Of a DNA stretch of 64,000 nt, positions 34,801 through 42,075 are shown in pieces (within the stretch, counting starts at the first letter, position 1; every line of letters begins with the position of its first letter). Below the pieces are notes generated by a model, which was not told where the DNA came from, did not search any database, and worked only from the letters and a program-made list of their open reading frames with translations. This DNA is from Gimesia maris. GTDB lineage: Bacteria; Planctomycetota; Planctomycetia; Planctomycetales; Planctomycetaceae. The position numbers and the translations under genes were made by a program. The DNA is taken from NCBI RefSeq assembly GCF_008298035.1, contig NZ_CP042910.1, positions 3,983,001-4,047,000 of the forward strand, given 5' to 3'.

Positions 34801-36923
34801 GCAAAGAAAATGAACCACCAGCCTATGTCGCTTTTGAAGGTCATCAGGAGAGCGTTCAGTCTGTCGAATTTACTAATGATGGAAAAATGCTGATCTCTGC
34901 CAGTCATGACAATACTGTCAAACTCTGGGATATCGAGACGACAAAAGCGCTGAAAACATTTCGTGGCCATGACAGCTGGGTGCAGTCTGCCATGATCCTG
35001 AACGATGGGAAATGGATTCTTTCTGCCAGCCACGACGCACAGCTGAAATTGTGGAACATTGCTAATTATGCTGAAATCCGGACGCTCAAGGGACGCGTTC
35101 TGGCACAACACGTCGATGCCATTCTTGATGTCTCTTTCTCGCATGATGGGAAACAGCTGGTCACCGCCAGTCGTGATAAAACAGCTATTTCCTGGGATGT
35201 CTCCACCGGAAATCCCAACAAAGAGTTTACCGAAGGGCACGCGTTTCTGGCTTCGAGTGCGGTCTTCCTGCCTGATGGCAAACGACTTGCCACGGCAGCC
35301 GTTGATAATTCCGTCCGCATCTGGGATATCCAGACAGGAACCGAACACAAACGGTTTGAGCACACCGGTCGCAGTGCTGCCATTGATGTTTCGTTTGATT
35401 CAAAACTGCTGGTTACAGGCAGTGATGAAAAAACGGTTCGTATCTGGGATATCGCGACAGGAGAACTTTTGAAAGAACTTTCCGGGCATCATTCTGAAGT
35501 GAGTGCTGTCGCCATTTCACCTGACAAAAAATACTGCGTCAGTGGAGATGCACGCGGGCACTGCATGCTCTGGGATGTGGAAGCTGGTAAATTATTACAT
35601 AAACTGTCTGGGCATACGCGACGAATCACAGCATTAGACTTTTTGCCTGATGGTAAAACGGTACTTTCAGCCAGCGGCGACAACACGGTCGGCAGTTGGG
35701 ATGTTGCGTCAGGTAAAGAAAATCAGGCTCAGATTCTGAAACATCCCGATGCCATCCTGTCCATGGCCATTTTTGACCAGGGTAAACAGGCCGCGACAAG
35801 TTGTGCTGACGGACTGGTACGAATCTGGGACCTTGCGAGTTCGAAAGTCACGCGGACCATTCAACCTGTGAATGGCTTGATTAACTCAGTCAGTGTCTCA
35901 CAGGATAACAAACGACTTCTGACCGCCAACGTGCAGCAGCGGGTGATTCAGCTTTGGGCTCTGGAAACCGGTGCAGAACTGCGAATCCCCGGAAAGAATG
36001 GTCAACTGAAGCCGTTTCTGGATTTTCGTACCAGGGGAGGCATGCTGTGGACTGCCATCTTTTCACCTTATCATAATTCGATTCTGACAGTCGGCGGACG
36101 TGATGCGCGGCTCTGGAACGATGTGACTGCGCAGCAGGTGATGGCATTTCACCCACATGGTGTCGTTGCTTCCGCAGCCTTTTCACCTGATGGGAAATGG
36201 CTCGTGACTGGCAGCTGGGACAATTCTGCTAAAATCTGGAATACTCAGACAGGCCAGGCGGAAAAGAAACTGGAACAGAAACATAATGGTTATGTCAACA
36301 CGGTCCGCTACTCCCCGGATGGAAAACGCATCCTCACTTCAAGTGAGGATGGTACATCAAAAATCTGGAATGCCGAAAGTGGGGCCATGCTGCGGAGCCT
36401 GGATCAATCAGGTACCCATGTGAAAAGTGCGATTTTCTCACCCGATGGCTCACAGATCGTAACCGCTTCAGACGATAAAACCCTGGTCATGTGGGATGCA
36501 GAAACCGGTAAGAAAATCAAAACATTCAAAGGACATGAATGGCCTGTGCGTGAGGTTGCTTACTCCCATGATGGCAAACGTCTGATCTCCGGTTCCGAGG
36601 ATAATACAGCGATCATCTGGGATATTGATACCGCGAAGAAAACAGTCCTCTCCGGTCATACTGCACCGGTGGCATCGGTGGTATTTTCACCTGATGACAG
36701 CCGCGCCTTTACTGCCAGTGATGATGGCACGGCCAAACTCTGGGATACCGATACAGGAAAAGAGATCCTGACACTCAGTAGCCATGCACAGGGTGTCACT
36801 TCAGTCGATTTCTCTCCGAATGGACGATTTGTAGCAACAGGCAGCCAGGATGGGCAGGCGATTTTGTGGCTTACCGTGGACTGGAAGAATAAAGCCCCGC
36901 AGGTCGTGAAGCTAAACCGTTAA
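31806..36923 (+). CDS. Ser/Thr protein kinase with transmembrane segment and 21 WD40 blades
   Basis: 1705 residues. Residues 1-235 are very acidic and contain repeated DQT and AT(I/F/L/M)V-type threonine motifs. The kinase domain spans about 244-500: GQGGMGVVY loop, AVKML lysine, HRDLKPENV catalytic loop (near 363), DWG in place of DFG, and GTPAYMAPEM. A membrane helix lies at about 612-635, then a charged coiled coil (about 640-720). From about 760 to the end I count 21 WD-type blade ends (for example RLWDVKTG, KLWDIETT, KIWNTQTG), enough for three seven-bladed propellers. The kinase is thus cytoplasmic and the propellers are on the other side of the membrane. It lies 130 bp after the giant gene. 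Confidence 0.94.
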   Translation: MNDNPEKKEENEESSDELNAQNDQTQSDSEFDSDDRSSEIDQTIISDQWDSETINSDTFDTSESEELFQTSDAPESEQDTNANLPSNDQTIDESVPEDDIYATIVDPESVDLDQTMESDEQGDWAGMQTINENPDEQPEDRNDQTLILNDPVENSDIGATFVEDGNSPSDIEATLVSDDVPPELMATMNSAWGDDMATMADRPDMTIKAPDLPGELISNQTSLVIKKRDFSDTTTSEFNDNAEYELLEILGQGGMGVVYTARQTSIDRQVAVKMLKTKTAQSSEQRHKFLAEAVVTGELDHPNIVPIYDVGSNNSGALFYSMKKVEGRPWLKTVRKNTLAENLNILMKVADAVAFAHSRSVVHRDLKPENVMLGEFGEVLVMDWGLAQSTSGFRKSSSIITTSSMGGTPAYMAPEMATGPVTKISPLSDIYLLGAILYEILTGRPPHTGKTAMKCLMAAAKNKIVATEKKGELVDIAMKAMALRPEDRFPSVQAFQQAILAYQSHSESISLATRAESDLNKAIESENYELFSRALFGFQEALSLWPENSTAQAGVEKATLSYAGLAYGKGDYDLGLSLLNSEDPAHQELIDKIRDAQAERDARQQRLRTAKRVFVGMLATVMFVVTGAFFWIRAEANRALAAEKVAETERDTAVQERKKADAARAQEEVERKKAIAARDEAIEAKRKEEIALLESQKSEKKAIAQKEIAEEAKRQEEYEAYIARIGLAAAKIDENAFESAVELLNQCPPDLRNWEWGRLMHLCSQSSRTFDAQAPIDALAISNDGSQFATGGKDGIARIWDRTTGRVLAAFDHQKYPVLAVAISPDGKTLATGSEDPTGFIKLWNLESNAPIPTKFKDTSKKTPFDQGHTEGVLSISFSKDGKRLLTSSYDKTARLWDVKTGDQLNRYWGHNWWVWDANFSTDEKRIVTASQDGTAVIWNTETGEKGAPFTGHQGPVYSAHFSLDADSTHVVTSGYDRRILLWRPEDIVPYDFSKLVSGKENEPPAYVAFEGHQESVQSVEFTNDGKMLISASHDNTVKLWDIETTKALKTFRGHDSWVQSAMILNDGKWILSASHDAQLKLWNIANYAEIRTLKGRVLAQHVDAILDVSFSHDGKQLVTASRDKTAISWDVSTGNPNKEFTEGHAFLASSAVFLPDGKRLATAAVDNSVRIWDIQTGTEHKRFEHTGRSAAIDVSFDSKLLVTGSDEKTVRIWDIATGELLKELSGHHSEVSAVAISPDKKYCVSGDARGHCMLWDVEAGKLLHKLSGHTRRITALDFLPDGKTVLSASGDNTVGSWDVASGKENQAQILKHPDAILSMAIFDQGKQAATSCADGLVRIWDLASSKVTRTIQPVNGLINSVSVSQDNKRLLTANVQQRVIQLWALETGAELRIPGKNGQLKPFLDFRTRGGMLWTAIFSPYHNSILTVGGRDARLWNDVTAQQVMAFHPHGVVASAAFSPDGKWLVTGSWDNSAKIWNTQTGQAEKKLEQKHNGYVNTVRYSPDGKRILTSSEDGTSKIWNAESGAMLRSLDQSGTHVKSAIFSPDGSQIVTASDDKTLVMWDAETGKKIKTFKGHEWPVREVAYSHDGKRLISGSEDNTAIIWDIDTAKKTVLSGHTAPVASVVFSPDDSRAFTASDDGTAKLWDTDTGKEILTLSSHAQGVTSVDFSPNGRFVATGSQDGQAILWLTVDWKNKAPQVVKLNR

Positions 36924-37525
36924 AAATGAAAGTGACTGTGGACGCCATAACGTGGTCGAACATAACGTGGCCGCGGACGTGGTCGCACGAAAACGACAGA
37001 TGGCGAACTGACAACCGCTGGCGCCTGTTTGACCACCACAGGCTGTGTTGAACTCACATAGTTGTGCTGCTGCATGAATTCGATCAGCGGGTCGCTGAGC
37101 CCCTGCTGTTTAAGAGCAATAATGCTCTGGGGGCTCAAATCGAAGGCACCGCCCCGACTGCGAATGGCGCCCATGATGACCGAGTCACTTACCCCGCTGT
37201 GAACCATCTGCAGTACATCGTTATTATGAATCGCTGCACGGGCCATCCGTTCGTGATTGGCCTGGGCAATGGCTACGTCACGTTCTTCTCGAGCATCTTC
37301 TGCATTTCCGATCAGGCTGCCCGCCAGTCCTCCCGTTGCAGCACCAATCAGGGCACCTGCCCCGGCGTTACCGGAAGAATTCCCGATAATCGCACCGGTG
37401 ATGGCACCAATTCCCGCACCATGAGCGGCCCCTGCTTCGGTATGGTTCATCGAAGCGCATCCAACCTGGGACACTAACCCCAGAACCAGCAGAGCAACCC
37501 CTGATTTACGTGACAGACAGTTCAT
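36920..37525 (-). CDS. Glycine-zipper lipoprotein
   Basis: 201 residues from ATG 37525, where AAGGA lies 8 nt upstream and a lipoprotein signal begins (MNCLSRKSGVALLVLGLVSQ, lipobox VGCA). The upstream extension to 37555 is rejected. Residues 30-70 are an alternating Gly/Ala zipper (GAGIGAITGAIIGNSSG, GALIGAATGGLAGSLIG) typical of envelope-associated small lipoproteins. A helical region with DLSPQSIIALKQQGLSDPLIEFMQ follows, and the tail is Arg/Pro/Tyr-rich (RPRPRPRYVRPRYGVHSHFHF). Its stop overlaps the convergent kinase stop by four bases. Confidence 0.82.
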   Translation of the reverse strand: MNCLSRKSGVALLVLGLVSQVGCASMNHTEAGAAHGAGIGAITGAIIGNSSGNAGAGALIGAATGGLAGSLIGNAEDAREERDVAIAQANHERMARAAIHNNDVLQMVHSGVSDSVIMGAIRSRGGAFDLSPQSIIALKQQGLSDPLIEFMQQHNYVSSTQPVVVKQAPAVVSSPSVVFVRPRPRPRYVRPRYGVHSHFHF

Positions 37526-37882
37526 TGTGTGAATCCTTCCACCCTTCGCTTGCACTTTTTACAATCCTGGCGCTATCTAAATTGTAAGAGAGTCCGTCCT
37601 ACAGTCCCTCTCTAAATATTATCGGGATTACAGACATGCATTATCAGATATTTTAAATGTTGTATAGACAATTTTTGTAACCAGTTTATATACCTGGCTG
37701 CAACAGATTTCCTAAGCTGTTTTGTATTGATCTTTTACCGTTTTATTTTTTGAAACCCCAATGAACCTGTGATGTGACTGCTATAATAATGGCGAATTAA
37801 CCGTGCTCTGATGGCATAAACGAAAACGCGTTTGATCAGATAACAAAAGTAGCAATTTACATTCCATGAAAGCCATATTTCG
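37526..37882. other. Divergent intergenic region with a candidate extended -10
   Basis: 357 bp between two divergent genes. TGCTATAAT at 37779-37787 is a good extended -10 element for the plus-strand gene at 37883, with no convincing -35 box. CTGAT near 37808 and ATCAG near 37835 form a weak interrupted hairpin. No gene is visible. Confidence 0.4.
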
Positions 37883-38473
37883 ATGCGCGCACCCAATTCT
37901 GATCCTGTAACGATGGTCGTGTCAGCGCAACCTGCTCCCGGAAATCAAAAAGAGTGGGAAGAAACTCTGACAAATACGATTCAGGCTTCACTCAAATTCC
38001 CCGGCCATATGGGAACCACGGTCCTGAAACAGGAATCCATCCGGAAACCCACTTATCAGATTGTATTGCGTTTCGATCAACTGGAGAATCTGGAACGCTG
38101 GAAGAATTCGCCGGAACGTGAGTACTGGATTTCCAGGCTGCATGCACTGGAACACTGCCCTCCCGCAATCACACATAATACAGGACTGGAAACCTGGTTT
38201 GAACTGACACATCATGACGAACAACAGCAGGTCGACCATCCTCCCAAATATAAAATCGCGATCATCGTGTGGATTTCCGTATATGTTACCGTCATCCCCA
38301 TTATCAATCTCATCCGCCCTTACATGAGCGAACTGCATTTTCTGCTCGCCTCTGCGATTACCACTACCATCACAGTCCCTCTGATGACCTGGGTTATGAT
38401 TCCCCTATTAAGCTGGATACTGAAAGGCTGGCTGTATCCCGGCTCAAATCAACCAGTGGCAAAAAACGACTGA
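37883..38473 (+). CDS. Antibiotic biosynthesis monooxygenase-domain membrane protein
   Basis: 196 residues. Residues 8-105 fit the small ferredoxin-like ABM domain: MVVSAQPAPGNQKEWEETL, then FPGHMGTTVLK, then YQIVLRFDQLENLERWKNSP, the usual beta-alpha-beta pattern. Residues 125-185 contain two membrane helices (IAIIVWISVYVTVIPIINLI and LHFLLASAITTTITVPLMTW). In this subgroup the domain is probably cytoplasmic and tethered to the membrane. The substrate is unknown, and the name of the family does not imply antibiotic production. It is monocistronic, between unrelated genes. Confidence 0.82.
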   Translation: MRAPNSDPVTMVVSAQPAPGNQKEWEETLTNTIQASLKFPGHMGTTVLKQESIRKPTYQIVLRFDQLENLERWKNSPEREYWISRLHALEHCPPAITHNTGLETWFELTHHDEQQQVDHPPKYKIAIIVWISVYVTVIPIINLIRPYMSELHFLLASAITTTITVPLMTWVMIPLLSWILKGWLYPGSNQPVAKND

Positions 38474-38562
38474 CTTCTTCCCGTTGCTTCATCATTAATG
38501 AACTCAATCTGCTGATCATACCTGCTTCGAAGGCTTAGAACGCAGCACCTGCGACCTGATTA

Positions 38563-39393
38563 TTATTTCTGCCAGTCATACGTTCCCATTCGTTCCACAG
38601 CCGGCAAATGCTCCTGAAGCAGAAATCGAGGCCGTTCATGCGAATTTACATAAGCGGCAATATCCAGCGCATCCTGCTCCGAGAGATTTGTATCATCAGG
38701 GGGCATCGCGACTTTCAGCCAGGAGGCCAGTTTATCATTACGACTCAATCCCGCTCCCGTGTTATACGATTTCTCACCCCAGACGGGCGGTCCCTCTTCC
38801 GTTCCGGCTCCCTCGTTTCCATGACAGTCGGCACACTGATTCGCATATAAAGTCGCCCCGCGTTGCGTATCAGCCAGTTCAGGTTGAATCCTGAGAGGCT
38901 TGACATGATTAGGGCCCAACGGTTTTTCATGATTCATTTTGATCGCATTACCTGTCGAAAGCCACGTGATGTAAGCGGTAATCGCAATAGATACTTTACT
39001 TCCCAGAGGAGGCCGTATTCCATTCTGACTGCGCATGAAACAGTTCAACACGCGGTCTTCCAGAGTGATCACCCGGTTTTCACGAGGAGACCAGGCAGGA
39101 TATGCAGTGGCAATTCCCAGAAAAGTAGCTGCACGCGGGTCAGTGCCTGCCTTAAGATGACAGGAACTGCAGGTCAGGGAATTACCAACATAGTCTTTCG
39201 AGAGCGGATGCACGTTCGTCTGCTCGACGAGCGCTCGCCCAAGCCTGATGATCTCACCCAGTTCACGGGGAGGATATGCGTCGGGTACTTTATACTCGTC
39301 AGTTAATCTTTCTTGTGTATCTGCCGACAACGCCGTCAGCAGATAAAAGCCTGTGAAAAGAATAAAGAGAATAACACCTCCACTACGACGCAT
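38563..39393 (-). CDS. TsdA-like dihaem cytochrome c, probable thiosulfate dehydrogenase
   Basis: 276 residues with an N-terminal export signal (GGVILFILFTGFYLLTALSA). Two haem c sites are seen: CSSCH (75-79) and CADCH (187-191). Between them, LNCFMRSQNGIRPPLGS (near 117) and WGEKSYNTGAGLSRNDKLASWL (near 205) match TsdA-type thiosulfate dehydrogenases, which join two thiosulfates into tetrathionate and pass electrons to the respiratory chain. TsdA uses a Cys axial haem ligand; I could not assign it here with certainty. The gene is 132 bp downstream of the DsrE fusion and is on the same strand as the sulfur cluster, supporting a role in sulfur oxidation. It may have its own promoter. Confidence 0.8.
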   Translation of the reverse strand: MRRSGGVILFILFTGFYLLTALSADTQERLTDEYKVPDAYPPRELGEIIRLGRALVEQTNVHPLSKDYVGNSLTCSSCHLKAGTDPRAATFLGIATAYPAWSPRENRVITLEDRVLNCFMRSQNGIRPPLGSKVSIAITAYITWLSTGNAIKMNHEKPLGPNHVKPLRIQPELADTQRGATLYANQCADCHGNEGAGTEEGPPVWGEKSYNTGAGLSRNDKLASWLKVAMPPDDTNLSEQDALDIAAYVNSHERPRFLLQEHLPAVERMGTYDWQK

Positions 39394-39525
39394 GACAATC
39401 TCGCTTTATATTAACCCGAAAATCATAACCGAAACAAAATGCTATGGGCTGCCGCATCCTGCACGCTTCATCTCGCGATTATATACACAGGGAATTTCAC
39501 GATCTGTAAGAATTAATACAATACG

Positions 39526-40542
39526 TTATTTCAATAAAGGGACATATGCATATCCGTCTGCCTGTAGATTGACCAGTGATGTTAACGCAGAAACCGCAAC
39601 ATCCGCAAACACAACCACCTCTTCCGGCTGACTTCCCTTTCCGATCAGTGATTGACCACAGACATAAATCGAAACCCCTGCCTCGTGGAGTTCGTGTAAA
39701 CAGTCAAGGTTTGGATTGCTTTCTGTTTTGAACCGTTTTGCATAAGCGTCATCGTTTAAGGCACACAAGGTGGCATCTCCATGCAGAACGACGGCGATTT
39801 GAACTGAGGCCGGTGATTTACCCGCTCCTTCATAAATATTGACATACCGCGCGATTTTCTCAATGGATGGATTCAACTGGTCGGTTGCCCCTCCTCTGGT
39901 CAGATCGACACAGAGTTTACTTTCAGCCCGCGGTTGCTGAGCAGCGTGAGGTAATTGAACCACTTTCCCGTACCGTTGAATGTTCGGATGAATGTATTCC
40001 GGTTTTTTCGCTTCCTTCTGCGTCGTGGGTACAGGATGATTTTTCATCGCTTCGGGAAAACCACGTTTTACAAATTGGGAAACCGTTTTCGCATGCTCCT
40101 GAATCAACTTCACAACATAGGGATCCTCAGAAGTCTCCACTACCCGAACTCCATTAGGAGTATTCTCGGTGACCATTTTGATTTGCGCGGCATGTTTGAA
40201 TAATTCTGCAAACAGTGGATCCCGCATCCGAATGGGCTGTTTCTTTTCAATGCGTTCTTTCATCCAGTAGACATGTTCCCTGATTTTTGCAGCAACCTGT
40301 GGATCTTCCGATTCCGTTAACGTCTGAACGCCGTTAGGCAGTTCTTGTACATTACGTTTGATTTTCTGATGATTGGTCAGCAGATAACGAAAGTCAACAT
40401 GATCGCGGTCATGCCCTTGCCCGTGACCTCCTTTACCTCGACCAGGCCCGCGTCCGCCTGGTCCTCGCTGAGCCAGAGCCGAACCGGCTATCACACAGAC
40501 CAGGATCACTAACATTCCATTTCGCAGCAGTGGTGTCTTCAT
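39526..40542 (-). CDS. Exported DsrE-family protein with N-terminal repeat domain
   Basis: 338 residues from ATG 40542, chosen because the signal peptide (MKTPLLRNGMLVILVCVIAG, cleavage after SALAQ) then starts properly. After a Gly/Arg/His-rich linker there are two copies of a helical motif: HQKIKRNVQELPNGVQTLTESEDPQVAAKI and HAAQIKMVTENTPNGVRVVETSEDPYVVKLI are plainly homologous. The last 140 residues are a DsrE-type domain (VQIAVVLHGDATLCALNDD, CLHELHEAGVSIYVCGQSL) with Cys residues that could carry sulfur. DsrE proteins are usually cytoplasmic sulfur carriers, so export is unusual. It follows the SQR gene by 58 bp. Confidence 0.85.
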   Translation of the reverse strand: MKTPLLRNGMLVILVCVIAGSALAQRGPGGRGPGRGKGGHGQGHDRDHVDFRYLLTNHQKIKRNVQELPNGVQTLTESEDPQVAAKIREHVYWMKERIEKKQPIRMRDPLFAELFKHAAQIKMVTENTPNGVRVVETSEDPYVVKLIQEHAKTVSQFVKRGFPEAMKNHPVPTTQKEAKKPEYIHPNIQRYGKVVQLPHAAQQPRAESKLCVDLTRGGATDQLNPSIEKIARYVNIYEGAGKSPASVQIAVVLHGDATLCALNDDAYAKRFKTESNPNLDCLHELHEAGVSIYVCGQSLIGKGSQPEEVVVFADVAVSALTSLVNLQADGYAYVPLLK

Positions 40543-40600
40543 TTGTTTCTTCCCTATTATCATTTCAGTTCTCGTGCAATTATCAGTCAGCTCAAAGGTT

Positions 40601-41851
40601 TCAAACCCGCCCTTTGAGCATGCCTCTCCAGTACAATAATGGCAGCAGATATTTTTTCAGCAGCCACATACTCCAGCGTTCCTTAGCCTGATTGAACGGA
40701 AACGTTTCGTCGGGAAGCTTGTCATAATCAAACTCAGCCAGAACCAGTTTTCCGTAGCCGGTGACCAGTGGGCAGGATGTGTAACCGTTATACCTGGCCG
40801 TCAGCGGTTTACCCGCGATTAGTGACTTCAGATTTCTGGTTACCACAGGAGCCTGCTTGCGAATGGCAGCAGCTGTTTTTGATGTCGGCAGATTACTGCT
40901 GTCTCCCAACGCAAATACATTGGGAAACCGCACGTGCTGCAACGTGTATTGATCGACGTCGACCCAGCCCTTCTCATCAGCAAGAGAACTTTCCGAGATA
41001 AACGCCGGCGGTCCCATGGGAGGAGTGACATGAATCATATCATAACTGATCGAACTCTCCTCTCCTGTTTCCGTGTCTCGAAAGATCGCTTCTTTCGTGT
41101 CAGCTGAAACTGCGACCAGATTTTGGTTGAAGCGGGTCTCAATATTCTTGCGTTGAACAACCTGTTCCAGAACCTTCCGGTATTTCTCGACGGCGAACAG
41201 ACTACTGGTTCCAGAGACAAAGATGATATCTGTCTTCTCCCTCACTCCCTGCTGACGAAAATAATCGTCTGCCAGGTAACAGATCTTTTGCGGAGCACCA
41301 CCACATTTAATACCAGTGACGGGCTGCGTAAAGATTGCCGTTCCTCCCTTGAAATGACTGATGTTATCCCAGGTACTGCCGACAGACTCGAAGGAATAGT
41401 TACTGCAGATTCCTGCGTGACCCAGATTTTCTTTTAATCCCTTGACGTCATCCCATTGAATCTGAATGCCAGCACAAACCACAAGGTAATCGTATTGAAT
41501 GGTTTTTCCATCACGAGTTCGCAGACAGTTCTGTTGTGGTTCAAATTTGATCACCGCATCACGAATCCATTTCGCCTTGCGGGGTATGACAGACGCTTCG
41601 TCACGTCGTGTTTTTTCCCTGCGAAAGGTGCCCCCGCCGACGAGTGTCCACGCGGGCTGGTAATAGTGACTGTCAGAAGGGTCCACGATGACCACATCAA
41701 GTTGGTTCGACCAGCCGCGGGTAAGTTGGGCAGCAACACTGATGCCTGCTGTCCCTCCTCCAACAATTACAACCTGGTGGTGAATCACCTGATCAGAGTC
41801 ATTTATTGCCTGGTCAGGTTTCTGGATATTTTCACTGATGTGGGAAATCAT
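40601..41851 (-). CDS. sqr: Sulfide:quinone oxidoreductase (type II, SQOR-like)
   Basis: 416 residues. It oxidises sulfide to a persulfide or polysulfide and passes electrons to quinone at the membrane surface. FAD motif VVIVGGGTAG starts at residue 27. Two redox cysteines fit the mitochondrial-type enzyme: Cys183 in TGIKCGGAPQKI and Cys360 in GYTSCPLVTGYGK. FALGDSSNLPTSKTAAAIRKQAP (from 313) is the usual FAD-binding segment. GGAGAACAAAT precedes ATG 41851. It is the fourth gene of the sulfur operon, 36 bp after the small membrane protein, with sulfur-carrier and dioxygenase genes on both sides. Confidence 0.95.
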   Translation of the reverse strand: MISHISENIQKPDQAINDSDQVIHHQVVIVGGGTAGISVAAQLTRGWSNQLDVVIVDPSDSHYYQPAWTLVGGGTFRREKTRRDEASVIPRKAKWIRDAVIKFEPQQNCLRTRDGKTIQYDYLVVCAGIQIQWDDVKGLKENLGHAGICSNYSFESVGSTWDNISHFKGGTAIFTQPVTGIKCGGAPQKICYLADDYFRQQGVREKTDIIFVSGTSSLFAVEKYRKVLEQVVQRKNIETRFNQNLVAVSADTKEAIFRDTETGEESSISYDMIHVTPPMGPPAFISESSLADEKGWVDVDQYTLQHVRFPNVFALGDSSNLPTSKTAAAIRKQAPVVTRNLKSLIAGKPLTARYNGYTSCPLVTGYGKLVLAEFDYDKLPDETFPFNQAKERWSMWLLKKYLLPLLYWRGMLKGRV

Positions 41852-41887
41852 ATTTGTTCTCCGCTAGACGTCGACAGGAAACAGGGT

Positions 41888-42073
41888 TCAGTCATCGCAG
41901 TGGTCAGTCTTCGACTGATTCCGCCTTCTGTCCCCGGACTTTTCTGCCGGAGATGGGACCGGTCTGCGACAGCATTGGAATAGACATGTTTTGACTCCGA
42001 AACGAGGCAGGAGATACATATGAAACACAATCCATATTGCGATGATTGTCAGTAAAACCAGGAACGAATTCAT
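41888..42073 (-). CDS. Small single-helix membrane protein of the sulfur operon
   Basis: 61 residues. It is too short for most annotation but well supported: ATG 42073 lies two bases after the stop of the persulfide dioxygenase gene, and GGAGAAATAAG precedes it, so translation is coupled. Residues 3-22 form one membrane helix (SFLVLLTIIAIWIVFHMYLL), followed by PRFGVKTC and Cys30, Cys34 and Cys35. The tail is hydrophilic and basic. The Cys cluster just outside the helix could bind metal or carry persulfide. No named family recognised. Placement between two enzymes of sulfide oxidation argues for a role in that pathway. Confidence 0.72.
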   Translation of the reverse strand: MNSFLVLLTIIAIWIVFHMYLLPRFGVKTCLFQCCRRPVPSPAEKSGDRRRNQSKTDHCDD

Positions 42074-42075
42074 TC

